A model generated the notes under the pieces. The model did not search any database. It saw only the letters and a program-made list of their open reading frames with translations, and had not been told where the DNA came from. From positions 186,001-250,000 of the forward strand of contig NZ_QVMT01000002.1 in assembly GCF_003418935.1 (NCBI RefSeq): a stretch of 64,000 nt of DNA, written 5' to 3'. This DNA comes from Emticicia sp. C21 (GTDB taxonomy: Bacteria > Bacteroidota > Bacteroidia > Cytophagales > Spirosomataceae). Below, piece after piece: positions 27,073-37,675 of the stretch. The position numbers and the translations under genes are program-made. Each line of letters begins with the position of its first letter. The first letter of the stretch is position 1.

Positions 27073-30000
27073 TTGAGTCTGACAGTAAACGGTAGAAAAA
27101 GTTTTGCAACGGTACACCCATCTGTAGATTATCCGGATTTTCTGGATGTCCAGGTAAGATCGTTCCAGGATTTCTTTCAGATTGACACACCAGCCGAAAG
27201 CCGCAAAAAAGAAGGGCTTTACAATGTGTTTGCTGAAAACTTTCCAATCGCCGATTCTCGCGAGAACTACGTATTGGAGTTTGTTGATTACACTATTGAT
27301 CCTCCAAAATACTCAGTAGATGAGTGTATTGACAGAGGTCTGACGTACGCTGTGCCTTTAAAAGCCAAATTACGTTTGATTTGTAACGACACTGATAACG
27401 AAGATTTCGAAACAATCGAGCAGGAAGTATTCTTAGGTAATATTCCTTATATGAACGAAAGAGGCTCTTTCGTTATCAATGGTGCCGAGCGTGTAATCGT
27501 ATCACAATTACACCGTTCGCCGGGTGTATTCTTCTCTATGAGCAAGCATACAAACGGAACAAAATTATACTCTGCCCGTGTGATCCCGATGAAGGGTTCA
27601 TGGATTGAGTTCTCTACTGACGTTAACAACGTCATGTATGCTTACATTGACCGTAAGAAAAAATTCCCTGTAACTACATTGCTTCGTGCCATTGGTTTTG
27701 GTTCAGATAAAGAAATCTTAAACCTGTTCGGTCTTTCAGAAGAAATTCCGGGTACAAAAGATGCTCTGACCAAAGCAATCGGCCGTCGTTTAGCAGCCCG
27801 TGTTTTAAGAACATGGACTGAGGACTTCGTTGATGAGGATACAGGTGAGGTGGTTTCTATCGACCGTAACGAGGTAATCTTAGAGCGTGACTCTATTATC
27901 TCAGAAGGCGATATTACTACCATCTTGAATACAGAGCAAAAATCGGTGATTTTACACCGTGAAGATGCTAACGTATCTGAATTTAACATTATCTATAATA
28001 CGTTACAACGCGATAGCTCAAACTCTGAAAAAGAGGCTGTTGAGCAAATCTACCGTCAGTTACGTAACACAGAAGCACCTGACGAAGCAACAGCCCGTGA
28101 GATTATCCAGGGTTTGTTCTTCTCTGACAAACGTTATGATTTAGGAGAGGTAGGCCGCTACCGTGTAAATACAAAATTGGGCTTAACCACACCATTGGAA
28201 ACAGGGGTATTAACCACTGAAGACATTGTTGAAATCGTTAAGTTCTTAATCAGCCTTATTAACTCTAAGGCAGTAGTCGATGATATCGACCACTTATCAA
28301 ATCGTCGTGTGCGTACAGTAGGCGAGCAATTATACGCCCAGTTTGGTGTAGGTTTGGCTCGTATGGCGCGTACTATCAAAGAACGTATGAACGTTCGTGA
28401 TAACGAAGATTTCAAACCAGTAGATTTGATTAATGCCCGTACACTTTCGTCGGTTATTAACTCATTCTTCGGTACCAACCAGCTATCACAATTCATGGAC
28501 CAAACCAATCCATTAGCTGAGATTACGCACAAACGTCGTATGTCAGCTCTTGGACCAGGAGGTTTGAGTCGTGAGCGTGCCGGTTTCGAGGTCCGTGACG
28601 TACACTATACCCACTACGGTCGTTTGTGTACCATTGAAACGCCTGAGGGACCAAACATCGGTTTGATTTCGTCGCTTTGTACATATGCCAAAATCAATGG
28701 TATGGGCTTTATTGAAACGCCATACCTGAAAATTGAGAATGGTAAATTAACCAACGAACTGGTTTATCTGACTGCCGAAGAAGAAGATGGTAAAAACATC
28801 GCGATGGCAACAGCAGACGTTGATAAAGATGGTAACTTCCTCGTAGATACTTTGAAATGTCGTTACGAAGGGGACTTCCCGATGAAAACGCCAGATTCAA
28901 TTGACTACATGGACATTGCCTCTAACCAGATTGTATCGGTAGCCGCTTCGTTGATTCCTTTCATTGAACACGATGATGCCAACCGTGCCCTGATGGGTTC
29001 AAACATGCAACGTCAGGCCGTACCATTATTACGTCCTGAAGCGCCGATTGTAGGGACAGGTCTTGAAGGTCGTCTGGCTCGCGACTCTCGTACCCTTGTA
29101 GTAGCAGAAGAAGATGGTGTGATTGAATTCGTAGATGCCAATGTAATCAAGGTTCGTTATAACTGGACTAAAGAGCAAACATTGGTTAGCTTCGATACCA
29201 ATCTTACTACATACGAATTGATTAAGCATCGTCGTACTAACCAGGATACTTGTATCAACATCCGTCCGATTGTATTGAAAGGACAGGAAGTGAAAAAAGG
29301 CCAGATTCTGGTAGAAGGTTATGCCACACAAGGTGGCGAGCTTGCTTTGGGTCGTAACCTTTTGGTTGCCTTTATGCCTTGGCAAGGATATAACTTTGAG
29401 GATGCGATCGTAATCTCTGAAAGAGTAGTACGTGAAGATATATTTACTTCTATTCATATTGAAGAATACGAATTGGAAGTACGTGATACGAAACGTGGAG
29501 AAGAGGAGTTAACAGCTGAGATTCCGAACGTTTCGGAAGAAACTGTTAAAAACCTTGACGAAAACGGTATCGTTCGCACAGGTACACGAGTAAAAGAAGG
29601 AGATATTCTGATTGGTAAGATTACACCAAAAGGTGAGTCTGACCCGACTCCTGAAGAAAAACTATTACGCGCTATCTTTGGTGACAAAGCCGGTGACGTA
29701 AAAGATGCATCTAAAAAAGCACCACCATCAATGGACGGTGTGATTATTGATACAAAATTGTTCTCTCGCCCAAGTAAAGAAGAACGTTCGAAACACAAAG
29801 ACGAGTTAAAAGCTTTGATGAAAAAACACAGCAGAGCATTACTTGAACTACGTGAAAGAATGTTGGATAAAATGGTAGAATTGCTTGATGGCAAAACTAC
29901 AGTGGGCGTGAAACACAAATTCGGAGATGAGTTAATATCGAAGGGAATGAAATTCAACCGTTCGAATATTGCTAATAACTTATTCCCTGATAAAAACAAT

Positions 30001-30930
30001 TATGTTGACGAAAGCCAATACAACGTACCGGAAGAAGTTAACCTTTTAGGTGATGTGATTCTGGACGGTTGGACTGATGATCTTGAACTCAACAAATTAA
30101 TCGTAGCATTGAGCAAAAATTACTTAGCTCGTCGTAGTGAAGTAATCGGACGTTTCAAACGCGAAAGATTCGTATTAGAAGTAGGTGATGAACTACCTGC
30201 AGGTATCGTAAAATTAGCGAAAGTATATATTGCTAAGAAACGTAAACTGAAAGTGGGTGATAAAATGGCGGGTCGTCACGGAAACAAAGGGGTTGTTGCC
30301 CGTATTGTACGTGATGAAGATATGCCATTCTTAGCAGACGGAACACCAATGGACATCGTATTGAATCCACTTGGGGTACCTTCTCGTATGAACATCGGAC
30401 AGCTTTATGAGGTTGTATTAGGTTTGGCAGGTCGTAAGTTAGGTCGTAAATACGCTACTCCAATCTTTGATGGTGCTACTGAAGCAGAAGTATCAGCAGA
30501 GTTGGCAGAAGCAGGATTACCACCATATGGTCGTTCGCAACTATACAACGGATTGAGCGGTGAGCCATTCGACCAGAAAGTAACGGTAGGTATTATGTAT
30601 ATGATGAAACTGGGTCACTTGGTTGATGATAAAATGCACGCCCGTTCGATTGGACCATACTCACTCATTACGCAACAGCCATTGGGTGGTAAAGCACAAT
30701 TTGGTGGTCAGCGTTTCGGAGAGATGGAGGTGTGGGCATTGGAAGCATTCGGTGCATCGCATATCCTGCAGGAAATCCTGACAGTTAAGTCTGATGACGT
30801 GGTAGGTCGTGCCAAAGCATACGAAGCTATTGTTAAAGGCGAAAACTTACCAAAAGCTAATATCCCTGAGTCATTCAACGTATTAGTACACGAGTTGAGA
30901 GGCTTGGCATTAGAGATTACCTTGCAGTAA
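27073..30930 (+). CDS. rpoB: DNA-directed RNA polymerase subunit beta
   Basis: The beta subunit forms one pincer of RNA polymerase and carries the rifampicin pocket. The 1285-residue protein is full length and collinear with Bacteroidota RpoB. Landmarks are [16 protein letters not shown] at the start, [20 protein letters not shown] and [20 protein letters not shown] (rifampicin region), the [16 protein letters not shown] active-site block, and [21 protein letters not shown] near the end. The start is TTG at 27073; an in-frame stop (27040-27042) lies eleven codons upstream with no ATG between. There is no Shine-Dalgarno sequence. Unusually, rplJ and rplL are not immediately upstream. rpoC follows after 85 bases. 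Confidence 0.98.
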   Translation: MSLTVNGRKSFATVHPSVDYPDFLDVQVRSFQDFFQIDTPAESRKKEGLYNVFAENFPIADSRENYVLEFVDYTIDPPKYSVDECIDRGLTYAVPLKAKLRLICNDTDNEDFETIEQEVFLGNIPYMNERGSFVINGAERVIVSQLHRSPGVFFSMSKHTNGTKLYSARVIPMKGSWIEFSTDVNNVMYAYIDRKKKFPVTTLLRAIGFGSDKEILNLFGLSEEIPGTKDALTKAIGRRLAARVLRTWTEDFVDEDTGEVVSIDRNEVILERDSIISEGDITTILNTEQKSVILHREDANVSEFNIIYNTLQRDSSNSEKEAVEQIYRQLRNTEAPDEATAREIIQGLFFSDKRYDLGEVGRYRVNTKLGLTTPLETGVLTTEDIVEIVKFLISLINSKAVVDDIDHLSNRRVRTVGEQLYAQFGVGLARMARTIKERMNVRDNEDFKPVDLINARTLSSVINSFFGTNQLSQFMDQTNPLAEITHKRRMSALGPGGLSRERAGFEVRDVHYTHYGRLCTIETPEGPNIGLISSLCTYAKINGMGFIETPYLKIENGKLTNELVYLTAEEEDGKNIAMATADVDKDGNFLVDTLKCRYEGDFPMKTPDSIDYMDIASNQIVSVAASLIPFIEHDDANRALMGSNMQRQAVPLLRPEAPIVGTGLEGRLARDSRTLVVAEEDGVIEFVDANVIKVRYNWTKEQTLVSFDTNLTTYELIKHRRTNQDTCINIRPIVLKGQEVKKGQILVEGYATQGGELALGRNLLVAFMPWQGYNFEDAIVISERVVREDIFTSIHIEEYELEVRDTKRGEEELTAEIPNVSEETVKNLDENGIVRTGTRVKEGDILIGKITPKGESDPTPEEKLLRAIFGDKAGDVKDASKKAPPSMDGVIIDTKLFSRPSKEERSKHKDELKALMKKHSRALLELRERMLDKMVELLDGKTTVGVKHKFGDELISKGMKFNRSNIANNLFPDKNNYVDESQYNVPEEVNLLGDVILDGWTDDLELNKLIVALSKNYLARRSEVIGRFKRERFVLEVGDELPAGIVKLAKVYIAKKRKLKVGDKMAGRHGNKGVVARIVRDEDMPFLADGTPMDIVLNPLGVPSRMNIGQLYEVVLGLAGRKLGRKYATPIFDGATEAEVSAELAEAGLPPYGRSQLYNGLSGEPFDQKVTVGIMYMMKLGHLVDDKMHARSIGPYSLITQQPLGGKAQFGGQRFGEMEVWALEAFGASHILQEILTVKSDDVVGRAKAYEAIVKGENLPKANIPESFNVLVHELRGLALEITLQ

Positions 30931-30944
30931 TGCAATATTAATAC

Positions 30945-30974
30945 ACCTGTCTTGGCTGAGAAGTCGAGACAGGT
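30945..30974 (+). promoter_or_regulatory. Intercistronic hairpin between rpoB and rpoC
   Basis: ACCTGTCT (30945-30952) pairs with AGACAGGT (30967-30974) across a 14-nt loop, followed by TAAGATTTTAAAAAATC. It could be a processing site or a weak terminator that sets the rpoB:rpoC ratio. The T run is broken, so strong termination is unlikely. Confidence 0.45.
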
Positions 30975-31015
30975 TAAGATTTTAAAAAATCATTTTCACA
31001 TCAATCATAAGGAAA

Positions 31016-34000
31016 ATGTCTTTAAAGAAAAATAAAAAACTTAATAGCGACTTCAACAGCATCACCATTAGCTTGGCTTCACCAGAGTCAATCTTGGAGA
31101 GCTCGTTTGGAGAAGTAACACAGCCGGAAACGATCAACTACCGTACCTACAAACCAGAGATGGGCGGTTTGTTTTGTGAGCGTATTTTCGGACCTGTGAA
31201 AGACTGGGAATGCCACTGTGGTAAATACAAACGTATTCGCTACAAAGGTATTATCTGCGACCGTTGCGGGGTTGAGGTAACCGAGAAAAAGGTACGTCGC
31301 GAGCGCATGGGACACATCGAACTGGTGGTTCCGGTAGCACATATCTGGTATTTCCGTAGTTTACCAAACAAAATCGGGTATTTGTTAGGAATGTCGTCGA
31401 AGAAACTCGACCAAATTATTTACTACGAACGTTACGTTGTTGTTCAACCTGGTATCAAAGGCGAAGATGGTATCTCTGCCAATGACTTCCTGACAGAAGA
31501 AGAGTATCTTGATATAGTTGACAAACTACCAAGAGAAAACCAGATGCTTGACGATAAAGACCCGAATAAATTTATCGCCAAAATGGGTGCAGAGGCATTA
31601 GAAATGATGCTTTCTCGTATTAAGTTAGATGAACTTTCTTATGATTTACGCCACGCTGCGGCAACTGATACTTCTCAACAACGTAAAGCAGAAGCTTTAA
31701 AACGTCTGAAAGTGGTAGAAGCCCTACGTGATGCCAATACTCGTATCGAAAACAAACCTGAGTGGATGGTTATCCGCATGGTTCCGGTTATTCCACCAGA
31801 ATTGCGTCCGCTTGTACCTCTTGATGGTGGTCGTTTCGCAACTTCTGACTTAAATGACCTTTACCGTCGTGTGATTATTCGTAACAACCGTTTGAAACGT
31901 TTGTTGGAAATCAAAGCCCCAGAGGTAATCTTACGTAACGAAAAACGTATGTTGCAAGAGGCTGTCGACTCATTATTCGACAACTCTCGTAAAGTAAACG
32001 CTGTTCGTTCAGAAGGTAACCGTGCTTTGAAATCCCTTTCAGATATGTTGAAAGGTAAACAAGGTCGTTTCCGTCAGAACTTATTAGGTAAACGTGTTGA
32101 CTACTCTGGTCGTTCGGTAATTGTGGTAGGTCCGGAATTGAAACTACACGAGTGTGGTTTGCCTAAAGATATGGCAGCTGAGTTGTTCAAACCATTTATT
32201 ATCAGAAAACTGATTGAGCGCGGAATCGTGAAAACAGTAAAATCTGCTAAGAAAATCGTTGACAGAAAAGACGCCGTAGTTTGGGATATTCTTGAAAACG
32301 TATTAAAAGGACATCCTGTTTTGCTAAACCGTGCTCCTACGCTTCACCGTTTGGGTATCCAGGCATTCCAACCTAAATTGGTTGAGGGTAAAGCTATCCA
32401 GTTGCACCCGTTAGTTTGTACGGCCTTCAACGCCGACTTTGACGGTGACCAGATGGCGGTACACGTACCACTAGGTCAGGAGGCAATTATGGAAGCATCA
32501 ATTTTGATGTTGGCTTCTCATAACATCCTTAACCCTGCGAACGGTGCACCAATCACGGTACCTTCTCAGGACATGGTGTTAGGTTTATATTACGTAACAA
32601 AAGGACGTAAATCAACTGAAGAAGACAAAGTGCCCGGTGATGGTATGACTTTCTACTCGGCAGAAGAGGTAATTATTGCCTTGAATGAGGGTAAAGTTTC
32701 AAAACATGCGCACATTAAATGTCGCGTAAAAGTAAAAGACGAAAACGGACAATTAGTTGATAAAGTAGTTGATACAGTTGCAGGTCGTATTCTCTTCAAC
32801 CAATGTGTGCCAGAAGAGGTAGGTTATCTTGACGAATTATTGACCAAGAAAAAACTGCAACAGTTGATTGGTCGCGTATTCAAAGAAGCCGGATATGCCC
32901 GTACAGCGAAATTCTTGGATGATATAAAAGAACTAGGATACCAGACAGCCTTCAGAGGTGGTTTGTCTATCGGTTTGGATAACATCATCGTTCCTCCGGA
33001 AAAAACAAAACTAATCACAGATGCGAAAGCAGAAGTTGAGGAAGTTCAGAATAACTATATGTTCGGTATTATCACAGAGCGTGAGCGTTACAACCAGATT
33101 ATCGATATCTGGGGCCGTGTAAACACACGTATCCGTGAGGTATTATTGAAACAATTGGAAGCTGACCAGAAAGGTTTTAACCCAATCTATATGATGATGC
33201 ACTCGGGTGCACGTGGTTCGCAAGAGCAAGTGCGTCAGTTGGGTGGTATGCGTGGATTGATGGCGAAACCTCAGAAAAATATCCAGGGTTCAGTAGGGGA
33301 GATCATCGAAAACCCAATTCTGTCAAACTTCAAAGAAGGTCTTGACGTATTGGAGTACTTTATTTCTACCCACGGTGCTCGTAAAGGTTTGGCCGATACA
33401 GCCTTGAAAACAGCCGATGCGGGTTACCTGACTCGTCGTCTACATGATGTTGCTCAAGACGTGGTAGTAAACGAAGAAGATTGTGGTACATTACGTGGTA
33501 TTCAGGTATCTGCCTTGAAAGATAACGAAGATATCGTTGAACCATTATCAGAGCGTATCTTAGGTCGTACATCAGTTTATGATATCATTGACCCTCTTAC
33601 CAAAAAACTGATTATCAAATCAGGTGAGGAAATTACAGAAGAGATTGCTGCTCAGATTGATGAAACAGCTATTGAAACTGTAGAGATTCGTTCGGCATTA
33701 ACCTGCGAAACGCAAACGGGTGTTTGTTCTAAATGTTACGGACGTAACCTTGCTACTGGCCGTATGGCTGATATGGGTGAAGCCGTAGGTGTAATTGCCT
33801 CACAATCAATTGGTGAGCCAGGTACACAGCTGACACTTCGTACTTTCCACACAGGGGGTACTGCCCAGAACGTTGCTTCTGAAGCCAACATCAAAGCCAA
33901 ATTTGGTGGTGTGATTCAACTGGAAGAGATGCGTACGGTACCATCTGTTGACCGTGAAGGCAACGAGATCACTATTGTGTTGGGTCGTCGTGGTGAGATT

Positions 34001-35329
34001 CGTATCCTGGAAGAAGGTACTAACAATATCCTGATTACCAACAACGTACCTTACGGTGCTACTTTAGAGGTTAAAAATGGTGATATAGTGAAAAAAGGAG
34101 ATTCTCTTTGCCACTGGGATCAGTTCAACGCCGTTATCCTTTCTGAGTTAGATGGTACTATTGAGTACGAAGCTATCGAAGAAAACATCACATATAAGGA
34201 AGAGGCCGATGAGCAGACAGGTTTCCGTGATAAGGTAATCATCGAGTCGAAAGACCGTTCGAAAAACCCTGCTATCATTGTAAGAGTTGGTGGTGATGAA
34301 GATAAAGCTTATAACTTACCTGTAATGGCTCGTTTGACTGTTGAAAATGGTCAGAAGATTAAAGCAGGTCAGGCCATAGCAAAAATCCCTCGCGCTATCA
34401 ATATGAACCGTGACATTACGGGTGGTTTGCCTCGTGTAACAGAGTTATTTGAGGCTCGTAACCCATCGAATCCGGCGGTTGTATCTGAAATTGATGGTAT
34501 CACACAATACGGTTCTGTAAAACGCGGTAACCGTGAGATCTTCGTAGAAGCAAAAGATGGTGTTAAAATGAAATACATGGTACCTCTATCAAAACTGATT
34601 CTGGTACAGGATGGTGACTTCGTTTTAGCAGGTGACCCTCTATCAGATGGAGCTATCACACCAGCCGATATTCTACGTATCAAAGGACCTACCGCCGTAC
34701 AGGAGTACTTAGTAAACGAGGTACAAGCCGTTTATCGTCAGCAAGGGGTGAAGATTTCAGACAAACACATCGAGGTAATTGTACGTCAGATGATGCAGAA
34801 AGTTGAAATTGTAGATTCAGGTGATACGCTATTCCTTGAATACCAGATGGTTGATAAATGGGTAGTTCGTTTGGCCAACGACAAGATCATGGATAAGAAA
34901 GTTGTAATGAATGCAGGTGCTTCAGATAAATTCAAGCCGGGTCAGATCATCAGCGCTCGTGAGATGCGTGATGAGAACAGCCGTTTGAAACGTGCCGACC
35001 TGGCACAAATCGAAGTACGTGATGCTATGCCGGCCGTTTCTCGTCCGACACTACAAGGTATCACAACTGCCTCATTAGGTACTGAATCATTCATTTCTGC
35101 GGCATCGTTCCAGGAAACTACTAAAGTGTTGTCAGAAGCTGCTGTAAGAGGTAAGCGCGATACACTGGAAGGTTTGAAAGAAAACGTTATCGTAGGACAC
35201 TTGATTCCTGCCGGAACAGGTAACCGTAAATATCAGAACATACTTGTTGGTAACAAAGCTGAACTGGAAGCTGCCGCTGAAAAGCGTAAAGCTCAGGAAG
35301 CAGCGAAACAACGTAGAGAATATGTTTAA
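31016..35329 (+). CDS. rpoC: DNA-directed RNA polymerase subunit beta'
   Basis: The beta' subunit carries the catalytic magnesium. The protein has 1437 residues, as expected for Bacteroidota. The N-terminal zinc ribbon has Cys-66, Cys-68, Cys-81 and Cys-84 (CHCGKYK...CDRCG). The catalytic loop NADFDGD lies near residue 471. The second zinc site begins at [14 protein letters not shown] near residue 900, and the trigger loop region follows ([20 protein letters not shown]). The tail ends in a basic helix ([15 protein letters not shown]). AAGGA stands just before the ATG. It is cotranscribed with rpoB and ends at two successive hairpins. Confidence 0.98.
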   Translation: MSLKKNKKLNSDFNSITISLASPESILESSFGEVTQPETINYRTYKPEMGGLFCERIFGPVKDWECHCGKYKRIRYKGIICDRCGVEVTEKKVRRERMGHIELVVPVAHIWYFRSLPNKIGYLLGMSSKKLDQIIYYERYVVVQPGIKGEDGISANDFLTEEEYLDIVDKLPRENQMLDDKDPNKFIAKMGAEALEMMLSRIKLDELSYDLRHAAATDTSQQRKAEALKRLKVVEALRDANTRIENKPEWMVIRMVPVIPPELRPLVPLDGGRFATSDLNDLYRRVIIRNNRLKRLLEIKAPEVILRNEKRMLQEAVDSLFDNSRKVNAVRSEGNRALKSLSDMLKGKQGRFRQNLLGKRVDYSGRSVIVVGPELKLHECGLPKDMAAELFKPFIIRKLIERGIVKTVKSAKKIVDRKDAVVWDILENVLKGHPVLLNRAPTLHRLGIQAFQPKLVEGKAIQLHPLVCTAFNADFDGDQMAVHVPLGQEAIMEASILMLASHNILNPANGAPITVPSQDMVLGLYYVTKGRKSTEEDKVPGDGMTFYSAEEVIIALNEGKVSKHAHIKCRVKVKDENGQLVDKVVDTVAGRILFNQCVPEEVGYLDELLTKKKLQQLIGRVFKEAGYARTAKFLDDIKELGYQTAFRGGLSIGLDNIIVPPEKTKLITDAKAEVEEVQNNYMFGIITERERYNQIIDIWGRVNTRIREVLLKQLEADQKGFNPIYMMMHSGARGSQEQVRQLGGMRGLMAKPQKNIQGSVGEIIENPILSNFKEGLDVLEYFISTHGARKGLADTALKTADAGYLTRRLHDVAQDVVVNEEDCGTLRGIQVSALKDNEDIVEPLSERILGRTSVYDIIDPLTKKLIIKSGEEITEEIAAQIDETAIETVEIRSALTCETQTGVCSKCYGRNLATGRMADMGEAVGVIASQSIGEPGTQLTLRTFHTGGTAQNVASEANIKAKFGGVIQLEEMRTVPSVDREGNEITIVLGRRGEIRILEEGTNNILITNNVPYGATLEVKNGDIVKKGDSLCHWDQFNAVILSELDGTIEYEAIEENITYKEEADEQTGFRDKVIIESKDRSKNPAIIVRVGGDEDKAYNLPVMARLTVENGQKIKAGQAIAKIPRAINMNRDITGGLPRVTELFEARNPSNPAVVSEIDGITQYGSVKRGNREIFVEAKDGVKMKYMVPLSKLILVQDGDFVLAGDPLSDGAITPADILRIKGPTAVQEYLVNEVQAVYRQQGVKISDKHIEVIVRQMMQKVEIVDSGDTLFLEYQMVDKWVVRLANDKIMDKKVVMNAGASDKFKPGQIISAREMRDENSRLKRADLAQIEVRDAMPAVSRPTLQGITTASLGTESFISAASFQETTKVLSEAAVRGKRDTLEGLKENVIVGHLIPAGTGNRKYQNILVGNKAELEAAAEKRKAQEAAKQRREYV

Positions 35330-35339
35330 AATATAATAA

Positions 35340-35367
35340 GTAGGGGTTCAGAATTCTGAACCCCTAC
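35340..35367. repeat. Perfect 28-nt palindrome after rpoC
   Basis: GTAGGGGTTCAGAA and its exact complement meet without a spacer at an EcoRI-like GAATTC centre. It begins 11 bases after the rpoC stop. It has no T tract of its own and is followed by a true terminator. It may protect the 3' end of the RNA, or be another repeat family. Confidence 0.65.
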
Positions 35368-35377
35368 GTTAGCAAAC

Positions 35378-35416
35378 AATCCTCCTTATCAGATGATAGG
35401 GAGGATTTTGTTTTTT
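35378..35416 (+). terminator. Intrinsic terminator of rpoBC
   Basis: AATCCTCCTTATC (35378-35390) pairs with GATAGGGAGGATT (35395-35407), with one G-T pair and a 4-nt loop, and is followed by TTGTTTTTT. This is a strong terminator about 50 bases after rpoC. The rest of the 310-base gap to the fasciclin gene is A/T-rich, with no clear promoter. Confidence 0.85.
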
Positions 35417-35639
35417 AGGATTTGTATATCTGAGCCTTTCTAATGAACGTATTTCATTATACCTCTAATACTATATTTAACTTTTGAGGAACAAAATCCC
35501 CAGACTAATGGTATTTTTAGTACTATTAATCTGTATTTTAGTTTAAAACTCCTCTTTCTGATGCTGGAACAGTTTCTTTACTATTATTAATGAGCATAAT
35601 TGGCTCACAAATATTGTATTCACAAAAACTAACAAAAGC

Positions 35640-36209
35640 ATGAAAACTATCTCATTATTATTAGTGTCTGCTTTGATTTCACTGGGGACATTTGCACAAG
35701 AAACAGGATCAGGAGAGAGAAAAGTCATGGTTGGTGGCTCTGAAATGAGTTCTAATAAAAATGTTGTTGCAAACATTATGAGCTCAAAAGAACACACTAA
35801 ACTTGTTGCATTACTAAAGTCTGCCGGACTAGTAACTACGCTACAAGGACCTGGACCATTCACAGTTTTTGCTCCTACTAACGATGCTTTTATGAAGATG
35901 GGTGCTACACCCTCTAAATCAACCTTAACAAAGGTTTTAAAGTACCATGTAATAGATGGTAAATGGGATTCGAACGATATTATGGCAGGTATAAATGGAA
36001 ATGGTGGTACCCTTTCAGTAAAAACTATGCAGGGTGGAACATTGAAATTCTCAATGAGTGGAAGTAACCTGATAGTAACCGATGAAAATGGTATGACTGC
36101 CACAGTTACCTCTAAAGATGTGTATCATAGTAATGGTGTAGCACACGTAGTTGATTCTGTACTGATGCCATTTGATAACAAAAAAGTGGTAAGTATGAAT
36201 AATAAATAG
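35640..36209 (+). CDS. Exported fasciclin (FAS1) domain protein
   Basis: A 189-residue protein. The signal peptide is cleaved near GTFA-Q (residue 20). One FAS1 domain fills about 40-180, with its two conserved blocks intact: GPGPFTVFAPTNDAF (H1 motif) and NGVAHVVDSVLMP (H2 motif), with KYHVIDG between. FAS1 proteins act in adhesion and surface interactions; a specific partner cannot be inferred. It is a single-gene unit between the rpoBC terminator and its own terminator. The encoded start is ATG 35641 or the codon just before it. Confidence 0.92.
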   Translation: MKTISLLLVSALISLGTFAQETGSGERKVMVGGSEMSSNKNVVANIMSSKEHTKLVALLKSAGLVTTLQGPGPFTVFAPTNDAFMKMGATPSKSTLTKVLKYHVIDGKWDSNDIMAGINGNGGTLSVKTMQGGTLKFSMSGSNLIVTDENGMTATVTSKDVYHSNGVAHVVDSVLMPFDNKKVVSMNNK

Positions 36210-36234
36210 ATTTTGAGAATCTATTATAATAAGG

Positions 36235-36272
36235 TAGCAGTAAAGGGTTCAGCGTTTTACTGCTATTTTTTT
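36235..36272 (+). terminator. Terminator of the fasciclin gene
   Basis: TAGCAGTAAA (36235-36244) pairs with TTTACTGCTA (36256-36265) across an 11-nt loop and is followed by seven T residues. It lies 25 bases after the stop codon. Confidence 0.85.
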
Positions 36273-36302
36273 AGCTTTTGCTTTCTCTACTGCTTGGTTT
36301 GA

Positions 36303-36806
36303 TTAAAATAAACTCAATTGTTCTTCTTTCGGCAAACTGCCTTCGTGACGTAAAAGCCATTCTTTTCGCCATAAATCTCCTCCGTAGCCAACCAGGCTTT
36401 TGTCAGAGCCTATTACTCTATGGCATGGGAGAATGATGGTTAAAGGATTATTGCCGTTAGCAACGCCTACTGCTCTAATGGCTTTTTCGTTGCCAATAAT
36501 GCGTGATAATTGTAAGTATGAGATGGTTTTCCCATAAGGAATACCTTTCAGGCTTTCCCAAACTAATTTTTGAAATTCAGTTCCCTCTGGTAATAGGGGT
36601 AAATCAAAGTCTTTTAATTCTCCTTTAAAATACGCATCAAACTGCCTGATACATTCATCAATAACCGTTGAATTTTCAGGCGTTTCCTGTAATTGTCTGC
36701 TGGGTTTTTTCTGTGCTTCCCGAAAGAGCACATGGGTTAAGTGTGTATCTGTAGCGATAAGTTCTAATGCTCCAAGAGGAGAATCATAGTGTTTAATATA
36801 GGGCAT
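36303..36806 (-). CDS. ogt: Methylated-DNA--protein-cysteine methyltransferase
   Basis: It repairs O6-methylguanine and O4-methylthymine by transferring the methyl group to its own cysteine, a single-use reaction. The 167-residue protein has the active site PCHRVIG with Cys-128, preceded by GNNPLTIIL. The DNA-binding helix segment YGKTISYLQLSRIIGNEKAIRAVG, with the arginine finger, precedes it. The N-terminal domain is the short Ogt type and there is no Ada-like regulatory domain. It looks like a single-gene unit convergent with the fasciclin gene. The inverted repeat at 36899-37027 lies upstream of its start. Confidence 0.95.
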   Translation of the reverse strand: MPYIKHYDSPLGALELIATDTHLTHVLFREAQKKPSRQLQETPENSTVIDECIRQFDAYFKGELKDFDLPLLPEGTEFQKLVWESLKGIPYGKTISYLQLSRIIGNEKAIRAVGVANGNNPLTIILPCHRVIGSDKSLVGYGGDLWRKEWLLRHEGSLPKEEQLSLF

Positions 36807-36898
36807 ATTGGTTGAACCTTTGAATTTTTGGCCAAGCTTTCATTTGCTGTAATCTGTATAAAGTTATACAAATTTTCTTCTGATTTAGTGCGTTTTTT

Positions 36899-37027
36899 TC
36901 GTAGAGACGACATGCTGGCGTCTCCACAAGCATATCTGATCCAATAAATGGTATTTTAGGGATAAAAATAATAGACCGTAAATAGTGCTCATAGGCCACA
37001 GAAGACGCCAACATATCGTCTCTACGA
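36899..37027. repeat. Inverted-repeat pair with 25-bp arms (REP/BIME-like)
   Basis: The arm at 36899-36923 (TCGTAGAGACGACATGCTGG...) is repeated in inverse orientation at 37003-37027 with two mismatches. The spacer is 79 bases. Each arm includes a shorter AGACG-N-CGTCT palindrome. Paired, oppositely oriented arms between genes fit a BIME-type element. It occupies most of the 307-base gap between ogt and the gene at 37114. Confidence 0.7.
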
Positions 37028-37052
37028 ATACAATTTATAAAAATACAAAGCA

Positions 37053-37092
37053 AAAGAAGCCGCTAAAACTTAGCGACTTCTCTTGTTTTTTT
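37053..37092. terminator. Terminator downstream of the gene at 37114-37647
   Basis: AGAAGCCGCTAA and TTAGCGACTTCT form a 12-bp stem with one internal mismatch and a 3-nt loop. It is flanked by A-rich and T-rich runs on both strands. It serves the leftward gene that ends at 37114 and could also act rightward. Confidence 0.75.
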
Positions 37093-37113
37093 GCCTTAGG
37101 CTTTATAATAAGT

Positions 37114-37647
37114 CTAAATTTTTTGTCTTACTAATGTCAACCTTTTATTTGATCGTTCTTCTTTTAAAAGAGAAATCTCTTCAAATGCTATAACATTAAA
37201 TGTGTCAATGAGTTGCTTATTCCGAAGTACTTTCATAATCGTTTGATTGTTTTCGTCAGATATGGCAACTGTATAAAAATCTTTGTTAGTTACTACTTTT
37301 GATCTTGAACGGCACAACTCTTGTTCCACTTGAGCAAATGCGGCTTTTCTATAGAAAACCAAGCCTATAACATTACAACAATCTTTTATCTGAATATAGT
37401 AATTACTAGCATCGCCATAATTGTCACCATACAAATAGAGAGTATCAGATTTATAGAAAGAACTATCTTTATTACATATTAACCAAGAAACAGAACCTGT
37501 AGTAGTAATTGCTCTTTTATTTCTATTCTCTTCTCCAATACTTGATTTGAAAATATTAAGTAGTTGAGATTTTGTTGGTCTTGAAATTTGTCCGAATAAT
37601 TCTTGCCCAAAAAATGATAAAGCAAGAAAAATACATACAATTCTCAT
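37114..37647 (-). CDS. Exported protein of unknown function
   Basis: A 177-residue protein with a signal peptide cleaved near LFG-Q (residue 20). No known domain is recognised. The mature part has four cysteines (WLICNKD, KDCCNV, ELCRS) that could form disulfides, and a basic C-terminal stretch (SNKRLTLVRQKI). It starts 28 bases after secA in the same direction, so it is probably read through from secA and ends at the terminator at 37053-37092. That position does not by itself imply a role in secretion. Confidence 0.72.
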   Translation of the reverse strand: MRIVCIFLALSFFGQELFGQISRPTKSQLLNIFKSSIGEENRNKRAITTTGSVSWLICNKDSSFYKSDTLYLYGDNYGDASNYYIQIKDCCNVIGLVFYRKAAFAQVEQELCRSRSKVVTNKDFYTVAISDENNQTIMKVLRNKQLIDTFNVIAFEEISLLKEERSNKRLTLVRQKI

Positions 37648-37675
37648 CTACTTAAGATTTTTAGTTTGTATTACC

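Noticed and set aside
29454-29999. 181-codon leftward frame inside rpoB
   Set aside because: Antisense shadow of a highly conserved part of rpoB with Ser-rich translation and no start context.
36793-37053. 86-codon leftward frame upstream of ogt
   Set aside because: It overlaps ogt and both arms of the inverted repeat; the translation follows the repeat sequence.
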